This document shows, piece after piece, positions 1-8,497 of a stretch of DNA of 64,000 nucleotides. Numbering within the stretch: the stretch's first letter is position 1; the number at the start of each line of letters is the position of its first letter. A program made the position numbers and the translations under genes. The stretch is from Pseudomonas sp. B21-015 (GTDB lineage: Bacteria; Pseudomonadota; Gammaproteobacteria; Pseudomonadales; Pseudomonadaceae), in contig NZ_CP087196.1 of NCBI RefSeq assembly GCF_024749285.1, positions 2,046,001 through 2,110,000 on the forward strand, given 5' to 3'. Under the pieces are notes generated by a model, which worked only from the letters and a program-made list of their open reading frames with translations, was not told where the DNA came from and did no database searches.

Positions 1-937
1 CCTGGCAGCCCCAGTTCAGGTGACTTTCGACCATCAGGCCGATGATCGACTGGTTGCCTTCGAGGATCTGGTTGGCGACGTTCTCCATCACCAGCGGTTG
101 CAGGGCCGGGTCTTTGTTGGAGTTGGCGTGGCTGCAATCGACCATGATGTTCGGTTTGATCTTCGCCTTGTTCAGCGCTTGCTCGCAGAGGGCGACGCTG
201 ACCGAATCGTAGTTCGGCTTGCCGTTACCGCCACGCAATACCACGTGACCGTAGGCATTGCCCTTGGTGGTGACGATCGACACACCACCTTCCTGGTTGA
301 TGCCCAGGAAACGGTGCGGGCTGGAAACCGATTGCAGGGCGTTGATTGCCACCGTCAGGCCGCCATCGGTGCCGTTCTTGAAGCCGACGGCCGAGGACAG
401 GCCGGAAGCCATTTCACGGTGAGTCTGGGATTCGGTGGTGCGCGCGCCAATCGCCGACCAACTGATCAGGTCCTGCAAGTATTGCGGGGAGATCGGATCG
501 AGGGCTTCGGTGGCGGTTGGCAGGCCCATCTCGGCCAGGTCCAGCAGCAACTGACGACCGATGTGCAGGCCATCCTGAATCTTGAACGAGTCGTCCAGGT
601 ACGGATCGTTGATCAAGCCTTTCCAGCCGACGGTGGTGCGTGGCTTCTCGAAATACACGCGCATGACCAGATACAGGGTATCGGACACTTCGGCTGCGAG
701 TACCTTCAGGCGTTCGGCGTATTCGTGGGCAGCCTTGATGTCATGGATCGAGCACGGCCCGATCACGACGAACAGGCGGTGGTCGGTGCCATCAAGAATG
801 TTGCGAATGACTTCGCGGCCCTTGGTGACGGTGCGCAGGGCAGTGTCGCTCAGAGGGATATCACGCTTGAGCTGATCGGGAGTGATCAGGGTCTCGTTGG
901 AGGCGACGTTAAGGTCGTTGATCGGTAAATCAGCCAT
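1..937 (-). CDS. Class I DAHP synthase (3-deoxy-7-phosphoheptulonate synthase), 3'-truncated by window
   Basis: This enzyme condenses phosphoenolpyruvate and erythrose-4-phosphate in the first step of the shikimate pathway, in the cytoplasm. The reading begins MADLPINDLNV at the ATG ending at 937 and contains the family signatures GPCSIHD, a KPRTTVGWKG stretch and an IMVDCSHANSNKDP stretch near the window edge. About 312 codons are present; AroG-type enzymes are about 350-360 residues, so roughly 45 are outside the window. No strong ribosome site precedes the ATG. A second, unrelated-fold class II DAHP synthase lies at 15249-16595. Which E. coli paralogue (AroF/G/H) it matches cannot be decided here. 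Confidence 0.93.
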   Translation of the reverse strand, partial: MADLPINDLNVASNETLITPDQLKRDIPLSDTALRTVTKGREVIRNILDGTDHRLFVVIGPCSIHDIKAAHEYAERLKVLAAEVSDTLYLVMRVYFEKPRTTVGWKGLINDPYLDDSFKIQDGLHIGRQLLLDLAEMGLPTATEALDPISPQYLQDLISWSAIGARTTESQTHREMASGLSSAVGFKNGTDGGLTVAINALQSVSSPHRFLGINQEGGVSIVTTKGNAYGHVVLRGGNGKPNYDSVSVALCEQALNKAKIKPNIMVDCSHANSNKDPALQPLVMENVANQILEGNQSIIGLMVESHLNWGCQ

Positions 938-1067
938 CGTTTACTCGTCAGGTCACGGGTGCCGGCCGCCAGCGATCCCCGCGCGGCGGAGCACAGCAAA
1001 TTTAAGCGCGTCGGGGAGTCGAACCTTAGCGCGTTACACCGTGGCTCGACAATGGGCAGACACTGGT

Positions 1068-1126
1068 TTAGGGGGCATTCTCAGTGAGTTTCCCCGCCGG
1101 GGAAACAAATTGAGAACGCCCCCTAA
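1068..1126. repeat. Long near-perfect palindrome between the PilZ gene and DAHP synthase (copy 1)
   Basis: Outer arms TTAGGGGGCATTCTCA (1068-1083) and TGAGAACGCCCCCTAA (1111-1126) pair with one mismatch. Inner arms GTTTCCCC and GGGGAAAC pair perfectly around a GCC loop, with a 4-nt internal loop between the stems. The right edge supplies the TAG stop of the PilZ gene. A related copy sits at 39492-39537. It could act as a terminator or mRNA-end structure; it has no U-run. Confidence 0.75.
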
Positions 1127-1566
1127 CCCAGCACTGGCTGTGCAAATGCCTGGTGAACCGTGTCGTGGGAGAACTCGTCGGCGTGCTGCTGGACCCATTC
1201 GAGCGCCAGGCTCTCATTGCTCTGCTGTTCGCTTTGGAGTTCATGCTGACGGCAGTAACGTTCGATCTGGCAGACCTGTTCACCCATCCGCGCGCAAAAT
1301 AGCGTCTGTTCGTCGATGAAGGCGATCCCCACCAGATAGCCGCGTTTTCGTCGCAGACACCACGCCACATAGCCCAGATAACAGACTGTGGTGCTCAGGG
1401 TCGGCATGCGCACTTCGAGTGCCGTACCCCGTCGCCACGCGCGGTGGTAATTGCAAGCCATGCCGCCGAGGCTGATAGTGTGCAGCTCTTGCCGCGAAAT
1501 ACACTCATGTTTGAGCAACGTTAATTCGACGGGCACATCGTCAGGATGAGGAAGATAACGTCTCAT
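1123..1566 (-). CDS. PilZ-domain-like protein with divergent c-di-GMP motifs
   Basis: This 147-residue protein has the length and layout of small PilZ proteins, which bind cyclic di-GMP and act as effectors. The canonical RxxxR is only partly kept (R3...H7), and the D/NxSxxG motif reads T30-I-S32-L-G-G35, so the acidic/amide position is replaced and nucleotide binding is uncertain. The start at 1566 is preferred over upstream in-frame codons because AGGGAG lies about 11 nt before it. That start codon overlaps the start of the divergent thioredoxin-like gene by 2 bp. The stop codon lies inside the palindrome at 1068-1126. Confidence 0.7.
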   Translation of the reverse strand: MRRYLPHPDDVPVELTLLKHECISRQELHTISLGGMACNYHRAWRRGTALEVRMPTLSTTVCYLGYVAWCLRRKRGYLVGIAFIDEQTLFCARMGEQVCQIERYCRQHELQSEQQSNESLALEWVQQHADEFSHDTVHQAFAQPVLG

Positions 1567-1951
1567 GAACACGGACTCCCTGTGTCGGCCATCTGACATC
1601 GTTTCTCCCAGTATAGTGGTCGAATCGGAACTGACCGATTTCGACGCCGACCAACGGTTGCTGGCGATGAGCGGCATTTCACTGGTGATTTTTACCAGCG
1701 TCGGCTGCGCCAGTTGCCGTTTTGCCCGTGAGCAGTTGCCCGGGCTCGATCTGATGGTCGATCGGCTGTGCTGGATCGATGCAGGGAACAATGGCGGGGT
1801 GGTCGAGCGTTATCGGGTCTTTCATTTGCCGGCGCTGTTTGTGGTGCGCGACGGTGAGTTCTTCGGGGCGCTACAGTCGCGTCTGACCCGCACGGCACTC
1901 AACGAGGCCCTGGGTCAGGCGCTGAGTCGACAAGCAGAGGAGTTGCCATGA
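1565..1951 (+). CDS. Thioredoxin-fold family protein (CASC motif)
   Basis: This 128-residue thioredoxin-like protein has a CxxC redox motif C48-A-S-C51 after a hydrophobic strand (SLVIFTSVG), and a cis-proline-like region at HLPALFVV. No signal peptide is evident, so it is probably a cytoplasmic thiol-disulfide protein of unknown substrate. GAGGAA lies about 12 nt upstream, inside the coding sequence of the divergent PilZ gene. Its stop overlaps the ATG of the ketopantoate reductase gene (ATGA), so the two are probably cotranscribed. Confidence 0.75.
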   Translation: MNTDSLCRPSDIVSPSIVVESELTDFDADQRLLAMSGISLVIFTSVGCASCRFAREQLPGLDLMVDRLCWIDAGNNGGVVERYRVFHLPALFVVRDGEFFGALQSRLTRTALNEALGQALSRQAEELP

Positions 1952-2904
1952 CAGGCACAGTGGCCAGGCCGACGATCGGCATTATCGGGACCGGCGCTAT
2001 CGGTGGTTTCTACGGGCTGATGCTGGCGCGTGCCGGCTTCGATGTGCATTTTCTGTTGCGCAGTGAGTTTTCTGCGGTGGCCGAACGCGGCTTGCATCTC
2101 GACCATGCGTCGTTGGGCCCGCTGACCCTGAACCCGGTCCAGGCCTATTCGTCGGCTGCCGACATGCCGCCCTGTGACTGGCTGCTGGTGGGCGCCAAGA
2201 CCACCAGCAATGCAGGCCTGGCGCCGGCCATTATTCAAGCCGCGGCGCCTGATGCCAAAGTGCTGCTGCTGCAAAATGGCCTGGAGGTCGAAGACAGCCT
2301 GCGTGCGTTGCTCCCCGATTCGCTGCACCTGCTCGGCGGACTTTGTCTGATCTGCGTGCATCGCGCCGGCCCTGGTGTCATCACCCATCAGGCGCTCGGT
2401 GCCGTGAATGTCGGCTACCACAGCGGCCCCGCCGCCAATGAACAGGCGCGCATGAGCATCGTCGAGGAGGGCGCCGGGTTGTTCCACGCTGCCGGCATCG
2501 ACGCCCAGGCCATGCCGAACCTGCACCAGGCGCGCTGGCAGAAACTGGTCTGGAATATCCCCTACAACGGTCTGTCGGTGCTGCTCGGGGCCAGCACCAC
2601 ACCGTTGATGGCGGATGTCGGCAGCCGCGCGCTGATTCAGGCCTTGATGGCCGAAGTGGTTCAGGGGGCCAAGGCCTGCGGCCATGACATGCCGCCGGAT
2701 TACGCCGACTATCTGTTCATGATGACCGAGAAAATGCCCGACTACTGGCCGAGCATGTACCACGACTTTTTGCACAAGCGGCCGCTGGAGCTGGACGCGA
2801 TCTACGCTCGGCCACTGGCTGCGGCGAAGACGGCGGGATGCGAGTTGCCGCGAATCGAAGCTTTGTATCGCAGCTTGAGTTTTATCGACCGACGTAATCA
2901 CTGA
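1948..2904 (+). CDS. 2-dehydropantoate 2-reductase (ketopantoate reductase family)
   Basis: A 318-residue NADPH-dependent reductase that by family converts ketopantoate to pantoate in pantothenate synthesis. An N-terminal Rossmann motif GIIGTGAIGG (residues 11-20) binds NADP. The C-terminal helical domain carries the KLVWNIPYNGLS stretch typical of the ApbA/PanE C-domain. It starts at an ATG overlapping the preceding stop, with GAGGAG just upstream. Pseudomonads often carry several paralogues, so the true substrate is less certain than the family. Confidence 0.85.
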   Translation: MTGTVARPTIGIIGTGAIGGFYGLMLARAGFDVHFLLRSEFSAVAERGLHLDHASLGPLTLNPVQAYSSAADMPPCDWLLVGAKTTSNAGLAPAIIQAAAPDAKVLLLQNGLEVEDSLRALLPDSLHLLGGLCLICVHRAGPGVITHQALGAVNVGYHSGPAANEQARMSIVEEGAGLFHAAGIDAQAMPNLHQARWQKLVWNIPYNGLSVLLGASTTPLMADVGSRALIQALMAEVVQGAKACGHDMPPDYADYLFMMTEKMPDYWPSMYHDFLHKRPLELDAIYARPLAAAKTAGCELPRIEALYRSLSFIDRRNH

Positions 2905-2929
2905 GTCGGTCAAAAGAAAGGGGAAGGGC

Positions 2930-3835
2930 ATGGCAAATGTCATAGACGACAAACTGGTGCTGGCGATTTCTTCGCGAGCGCTGTTCGATTTGAGCGAGAG
3001 CCACAAGGTCTATCTGTCGAGCGGCGTCGAGGCCTATCGGCAGTACCAGATCGAACACGAAGACGAAATTCTCGAGCCCGGCGATGCATTCCCGTTGGTG
3101 GAAAAACTCCTGAACCTGAACGCCAGTCTCGGCCGTGCCCGGGTCGAGGTGATCCTGGTGTCGCGCAACAGCGCCGACACCGGCCTGCGGGTTTTCAACT
3201 CGATTCATCACTATGGCCTGGCGATCTCGCGCGCGGCATTTGTCGGCGGGCGCAGTCCTTATCCCTACCTCAAGGCCTTTGACTGCGACCTGTTTCTTTC
3301 GACCCACGCCGACGATGTGCGCAGTGCGCTGGATGCCGGTTTCGCCGCAGCGACTATTCTGTCGGGCGGTGCCAGTCGCGCCGCCAGCGATGAGCTGCGC
3401 ATTGCTTTCGACGGTGACGCGGTGCTGTTTTCCGACGAGTCGGAGCGGGTTTATCAGTCGGGAGGTCTTGCGGCGTTTCAGGCGAGCGAGCGTGAGGCAG
3501 CCCGCGAGCCTTTGCGTGGAGGGCCGTTCAAAGGCTTCCTGGCAGCCCTCAATTTGTTGCAGCGCGAGTTTCCCGATGACGCCTGTCCGATCCGCACCGC
3601 ACTGGTGACCGCACGATCAGCGCCGGCCCATGAACGGGTGATCCGTACCTTGCGCGAGTGGGACATCCGTCTGGACGAATCGCTGTTCCTCGGCGGCCTG
3701 ACCAAATCGGCTTTTCTCGAAGCCTTTGCCGCCGACGTATTTTTCGACGATCAGGCCGGCCATTGCGAGCTGGCCCGCGAAGTGGTCGCCACCGGGCACG
3801 TGCCCCATGGCATCAGTAACGAACCGTCGGTTTAA
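2930..3835 (+). CDS. 5'-nucleotidase (cytosolic NT5C1-like family)
   Basis: This 301-residue protein matches the bacterial 5'-nucleotidase family related to eukaryotic cytosolic NT5C1, which dephosphorylates nucleoside monophosphates. The stretch AFDGDAVLFSDESE (from about residue 159) and the C-terminal FFDDQAGHCE are family landmarks. D161/D163 sit where a HAD-type nucleophile pair is expected. An AAAGGGGAAGGG ribosome site precedes the ATG. It follows the reductase by 25 nt and is probably in the same transcript. Substrate preference cannot be read from sequence. Confidence 0.85.
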   Translation: MANVIDDKLVLAISSRALFDLSESHKVYLSSGVEAYRQYQIEHEDEILEPGDAFPLVEKLLNLNASLGRARVEVILVSRNSADTGLRVFNSIHHYGLAISRAAFVGGRSPYPYLKAFDCDLFLSTHADDVRSALDAGFAAATILSGGASRAASDELRIAFDGDAVLFSDESERVYQSGGLAAFQASEREAAREPLRGGPFKGFLAALNLLQREFPDDACPIRTALVTARSAPAHERVIRTLREWDIRLDESLFLGGLTKSAFLEAFAADVFFDDQAGHCELAREVVATGHVPHGISNEPSV

Positions 3836-3932
3836 AGCCCTTCGGTTCAATGGGTTTGCGCCGGGCGCCGCACTCGCCACGGCACTGCTAAGCTGAATCA
3901 ATCTCCGCCATGTTGGCATTTGAGGAGGTCAT

Positions 3933-4436
3933 ATGATTCGTTCGATGCTGTACGCCACTGACTTGGGTCTGTACGCACCATTGGTGATGCAGCATGCCTT
4001 GGAACTGGCTCGAACATTCAATGCCGACTTGTACGTGGTGCACGCGGTAGAGCCTATGGGGCTGTTTGCTGAATCCGTGTTGCAGAGTTACCTCGACGAG
4101 AAGTCCTTGAACGAATTTCACAGTCAGGGTCTGAACACGGTGATCGCCAATATCCAGCAACGAGTGCTCGACAACTTTCGCGAAGAACTGGGGGATGAAG
4201 GAGAGCAGGATTTGCAGCGGATTCAAGCGGTGCGGGTGCTGCAGGGCGATCCGTCACAGGTGATTCTCGATCAGGCGCAGAAACTCTCTGTCGATTTGCT
4301 GATCGTAGGAAGCCACAGTCATGGCGCCGGGGCGGAAACACCGTTGGGCCGGACCGCTGCGCGCGTGTTGCAACTGGCCAGGGTGCCGGTCTATCTGGTG
4401 CCGCTGGTGGAGCGTCGCCGCAAAGAGGATCGCTAG
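3933..4436 (+). CDS. Universal stress protein (UspA family)
   Basis: A single Usp domain of 167 residues. It shows the N-terminal strand MLYATDL, the VVHAVEP strand, and the C-terminal nucleotide-binding pattern GSHSHG...GAETPLGRTAARVL, which in ATP-binding Usps is G-x2-G-x9-G(S/T). The role is a stress-adaptation protein, possibly nucleotide-binding, in the cytosol. GAGGAGGTCAT lies directly before the ATG. No clear Anr/FNR box was found upstream, although some pseudomonad usp genes are Anr-controlled. Confidence 0.88.
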   Translation: MIRSMLYATDLGLYAPLVMQHALELARTFNADLYVVHAVEPMGLFAESVLQSYLDEKSLNEFHSQGLNTVIANIQQRVLDNFREELGDEGEQDLQRIQAVRVLQGDPSQVILDQAQKLSVDLLIVGSHSHGAGAETPLGRTAARVLQLARVPVYLVPLVERRRKEDR

Positions 4437-4471
4437 AACTCGAATAATGGCATTTTGATAAAAAGTTCTAG
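4433..4471. repeat. Spaced inverted repeat in front of cysB
   Basis: CTAGAACT (4433-4440) and AGTTCTAG (4464-4471) are perfect inverted copies 23 nt apart. The left arm includes the TAG stop of the universal stress gene. The intervening and following DNA to 4505 is AT-rich and contains a TATAGT/TATAT run that could be a -10 element of cysB. It could be a regulator site or a weak transcript-end hairpin. Confidence 0.4.
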
Positions 4472-4539
4472 ATTTATTCATCAAACCATTAATATAGTTA
4501 TATACCGTCGCTGATGCCCGTGGCGTCTACCTGCTTTGA

Positions 4540-5523
<984 letters not shown>

Positions 5524-5526
5524 TCC

Positions 5527-6021
5527 TCAACAGACCTCGGTAACAGCAAATTGTTGCCGAGCGCCCGCCACCAGAATCTCCACTTCATCCCCTTCGAACT
5601 TGCCCAGCAGGCTTTTGCCCAGCGGCGAGCGAGGGGTGATGACGGTAATCAGTTGCCCCACCAGATCAACCTTCAGCCCGGCCGCGTCGGGGGCCAGGAA
5701 CAGCCATTGTTCGCGACCCTTTTCGTCTTCCAGGCCGAGCAGGGCGCCGACTTCGATACCGCGCCGGTCGTCATAAGGCCGCAATGTCAGGTTCTGGCAA
5801 AGGCTCAATGACTGCCTGATTTCTTCCACCCGTCTGGCCTGTCCGGCCGCCAGATAAGACGCCTCCAGCCCCAGAGTGTCGTACTTGTTCTCGGCGATGT
5901 TTTCTTCGTGGGTCGCGGTTTCGTAAGCGGTTTGCGCGGCACGCTCGGCGATGTCGAGATCGATCCGCAGCTTGTCGATGATCAGTTGGTGGACGGTCGG
6001 CTTGTGCATAGAGAGCTTCAT
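5527..6021 (-). CDS. GreA/GreB-family transcription elongation factor-like protein
   Basis: This 164-residue protein has an N-terminal helical coiled-coil segment (DLDIAERAAQTAYETATHEE) and a C-terminal FKBP-like Gre domain (VDLVGQLITVITPRSPLGKSLLGK). By family it would bind RNA polymerase at the secondary channel. It is too divergent to assign as GreA or GreB. The start at 6021 lies 2 nt after the stop of the upstream small membrane-protein gene, so the two are translationally close; a more upstream in-frame ATG would overlap that gene. No strong ribosome site is visible, which suggests coupling. Confidence 0.75.
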   Translation of the reverse strand: MKLSMHKPTVHQLIIDKLRIDLDIAERAAQTAYETATHEENIAENKYDTLGLEASYLAAGQARRVEEIRQSLSLCQNLTLRPYDDRRGIEVGALLGLEDEKGREQWLFLAPDAAGLKVDLVGQLITVITPRSPLGKSLLGKFEGDEVEILVAGARQQFAVTEVC

Positions 6022-6023
6022 GA

Positions 6024-6422
6024 TCAATCGCAGAATTGCACGACGTTGGCGCGGCTTTTTTCGCTCGGCGCGGTCTGGTCCTGTTGCAGCCAGAACTGGC
6101 ATTTTGGATTGGCCAGATTGTGTTTGCTGCTTCTGGCCTGTTCCACCATTTGCTGCTGCTCGTTCCTGCGCAGGTGTTCCTCGTACTGTTCGAACATCGG
6201 GTTTTGCGGGGCGGGTTGCTCAATCACCGGCGGCTTGGCCAGTTGCTCCACCGCTTGGGCCAAGGGCGCCAATTGCTCGTTGAACAACAGGCGCCAGGCG
6301 AGCCAGCAAGTCAGTGCGATTGCGATGAATCCCAGCCACAAGCCAAGGGCAATGCTGCCGGTCAGTCGCAGCGCATTAAACTGGATCGGCAAGGGACGGC
6401 GCGGGTTGGGACGGTAGGGCAT
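6024..6422 (-). CDS. Small single-pass membrane protein of unknown function
   Basis: A 132-residue protein with one clear transmembrane helix near residues 18-42 (SIALGLWLGFIAIALTCWLA). A Gln/Glu/Pro-rich, probably periplasmic or coiled C-terminal part ends CQFWLQQDQTAPSEK...VVQFCD. It has two cysteines, one near the end. AGGAGG is well placed before the ATG at 6422. I do not recognise the family. It forms a two-gene unit with the Gre-like gene. Confidence 0.7.
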   Translation of the reverse strand: MPYRPNPRRPLPIQFNALRLTGSIALGLWLGFIAIALTCWLAWRLLFNEQLAPLAQAVEQLAKPPVIEQPAPQNPMFEQYEEHLRRNEQQQMVEQARSSKHNLANPKCQFWLQQDQTAPSEKSRANVVQFCD

Positions 6423-6545
6423 TACTGCCTCCTGGCGGGTGGTCGCGGGGGAGTGCGATTGTCGCACGAAGATTAATCGTCGTCGGCTCTTCTGCACGGG
6501 GTAATTTATGCGGACAATCGGCGCCTTTGCCAACGGGAGCCTGGA

Positions 6546-7688
6546 ATGCCTGAAATGAAAACCCGCTGGGATATTTTTTGCACCGTGGTCGACAACTTTG
6601 GTGATATTGGTGTGACCTGGCGCCTGGCCCGACAATTGGTGGCCGAACATTCAGTGGCGGTACGCCTGTGGGTCGACGACCTGCGGGCCTTCGAACGGTT
6701 GTGTCCAGAAATCGACATCCACGCCGCGCAGCAGTGGCAGCAGGGTGTCGAGGTGCGACAGTGGTCAGCGGACTGGCAGCCCACCGAAGCCGCAGATGTC
6801 GTCATCGCCGCGTTCGCCTGCCAGTTGCCGAGTGTTTACATGGAGGCCATGGCCGAACGGGAAAAGCCGCCGCTGTGGATGAACCTCGATTATCTGAGCG
6901 CCGAAGACTGGGTCGTCGGTTGTCACGGCTTGCCGTCGGTGAAGTACAAGAATGTGCAGAAGTTCTTTTTCTTCCCGGGCTTTCGCAAGGGTACGGGTGG
7001 CTTGCTGCGTGAAAGCGGATTGCTCGAGCGGCGTCGGCAATTTCAGCAAAGTCCGCAAGCTCAGCGAGCATTCCTGCAAGGCTTGGGTATTGATCGCGCG
7101 TCAAACGCGCAGCTGATCTCGTTATTTGCCTACGAAAATACCGGGCTGGCCAGTTGGCTCGACGCCATGGCTGCCGATTCGGCGCCGACTCATCTGCTGG
7201 TGCCCGAAGGGCGGATTCTCGGCGACGTCGAACGCTGGCTCGGGGTCAACGGGCTGACAGTCGGTGCGGTGCATGTGCGCGATGCCTTGACCGTGCAAGT
7301 GCTGCCGTTCGTCCGACAGGATCAATACGACCTGCTGCTGTGGAGCTGCGATTTCAACGCTGTGCGCGGCGAAGATTCTTTTGTTCGCGCGCAATGGGCA
7401 GGCCGGCCACTGCTCTGGCACATCTATCAGCAGGACGAAGATATCCACCTGGACAAGCTCGACGCCTTCCTCAACCTGTACACCCAAGGCCTGTCCAAGC
7501 CTGCCGGCGAGGCGATCAGCGGTCTATGGCGGGCATGGAATGCAGGTGAGACAATGACCGAGCACTGGAAATCAACCCGCAAACACTGGCCGGAACTGGA
7601 AAAACATGCCGAGACATGGTGTCTGGAACAAGCCTTGCAGGCAGATCTTGCCGCAGCGCTGGTACAGTTTTACCTAAATTGGATATGA
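6546..7688 (+). CDS. earP: EarP, EF-P arginine rhamnosyltransferase
   Basis: This 380-residue inverting GT-B glycosyltransferase attaches rhamnose from dTDP-L-rhamnose to Arg32 of elongation factor P. The N-terminal WDIFCTVVDNFGDIGVTWRL stretch is a family hallmark and contains the aspartates implicated in catalysis in EarP enzymes. The C-terminal half has the donor-binding segment RGEDSFVRAQWAGRPLLWHIY. GGGAG precedes the ATG. It lies directly upstream of efp, whose arginine form is the matching substrate. Only 48 nt separate the genes. Confidence 0.95.
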   Translation: MPEMKTRWDIFCTVVDNFGDIGVTWRLARQLVAEHSVAVRLWVDDLRAFERLCPEIDIHAAQQWQQGVEVRQWSADWQPTEAADVVIAAFACQLPSVYMEAMAEREKPPLWMNLDYLSAEDWVVGCHGLPSVKYKNVQKFFFFPGFRKGTGGLLRESGLLERRRQFQQSPQAQRAFLQGLGIDRASNAQLISLFAYENTGLASWLDAMAADSAPTHLLVPEGRILGDVERWLGVNGLTVGAVHVRDALTVQVLPFVRQDQYDLLLWSCDFNAVRGEDSFVRAQWAGRPLLWHIYQQDEDIHLDKLDAFLNLYTQGLSKPAGEAISGLWRAWNAGETMTEHWKSTRKHWPELEKHAETWCLEQALQADLAAALVQFYLNWI

Positions 7689-7736
7689 TACGCGGCCTAG
7701 ATTTTTGTAAATCCCATCCAAATTCGGATATTCGCA

Positions 7737-8306
7737 ATGAAAACTGGTAAAGAACTGAAACCCGGGATGGTGATCCGTCTCGAAAACGATCCTTGGTTGG
7801 TTCAGAAAGCTGAATTCACCAAGTCGGGTCGTAACAGCGCGATCATGAAGACCAAGCTGAAGAACCTGCTGACCGGTTACAAGACCGAGATCGTTTACAG
7901 CGCCGACGACAAACTGGACGACGTAATCCTCGACCGCAAAGAAGCGACCCTGTCCTTCATCAGCGGCGACTCCTACACGTTCATGGACACCACCGACTAC
8001 ACCATGTACGAGCTGAACGCTGAAGACATCGAAGCCGTTCTGCCTTTCGTTGAAGAAGGCATGACCGATGTTTGCGAAGCGATCTTCTTCGAAGAGCGTC
8101 TGGTTTCCGTAGAACTGCCGACCACTATCGTGCGCGTAGTTGACTACACCGAAGGTTCCGCTCGCGGCGACACTTCCGGCAAGGTGATGAAGCCTGCCAA
8201 GCTGAGCAACGGTACTGAGATGCAAGTTGCTGACTTCATCGAGATCGGTGACAAGATCGAGATCGATACCCGCGAAGGCGGTTCCTACAAAGGCCGTGCT
8301 AAATAA
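7737..8306 (+). CDS. efp: Elongation factor P (arginine type, EarP-modified)
   Basis: This 189-residue translation factor relieves ribosome stalling at polyproline motifs. The modification loop reads KSGRN with R32 at the tip, the residue rhamnosylated by EarP in Pseudomonas, rather than the lysine modified by EpmA. Three beta-barrel domains are complete through the C-terminal [10 protein letters not shown]. The gene is followed by a strong intrinsic terminator. Its codons are those of a highly expressed gene. Confidence 0.97.
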   Translation: MKTGKELKPGMVIRLENDPWLVQKAEFTKSGRNSAIMKTKLKNLLTGYKTEIVYSADDKLDDVILDRKEATLSFISGDSYTFMDTTDYTMYELNAEDIEAVLPFVEEGMTDVCEAIFFEERLVSVELPTTIVRVVDYTEGSARGDTSGKVMKPAKLSNGTEMQVADFIEIGDKIEIDTREGGSYKGRAK

Positions 8307-8323
8307 GCACAGCCTCAGGAATG

Positions 8324-8354
8324 AAAAAGCCCGACCATTGAGTCGGGCTTTTTT
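8324..8354 (+). terminator. Intrinsic terminator of efp
   Basis: AAAAAGCCCGAC and GTCGGGCTTTTTT form a GC-rich stem around CATTGA followed by a T-run, 18 nt after the efp stop. Confidence 0.9.
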
Positions 8355-8395
8355 GTGCCAGTTGAAATGCAGCTTCAAGAACAACGATGAACCCT

Positions 8396-8492
8396 TGTGG
8401 GAGCAAGCCTGCTCGCGATGGCGGCTTCACATTCAACAAAGATGTTGACTGATCTACCGCTACCGCTATCGCGAGCAGGCTCGCTCCCACAG
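8396..8492. repeat. REPIN doublet (REP pair in inverted orientation)
   Basis: TGTGGGAGCAAGCCTGCTCGCGATGGCGG and its inverted partner CGCTATCGCGAGCAGGCTCGCTCCCACA flank about 40 nt. Each arm is itself an imperfect hairpin. It sits between the 3' ends of efp and the converging esterase-like gene. Confidence 0.85.
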
Positions 8493-8497
8493 GTTTT

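Noticed and set aside
20..928. 302-codon plus-strand frame at the window start
   Set aside because: It is the shadow of the class I DAHP synthase, whose minus-strand frame shows all family motifs.
3880..3930. Possible Anr/FNR box before the universal stress gene
   Set aside because: Only one half (ATCAA) fits the TTGAT-N4-ATCAA pattern.
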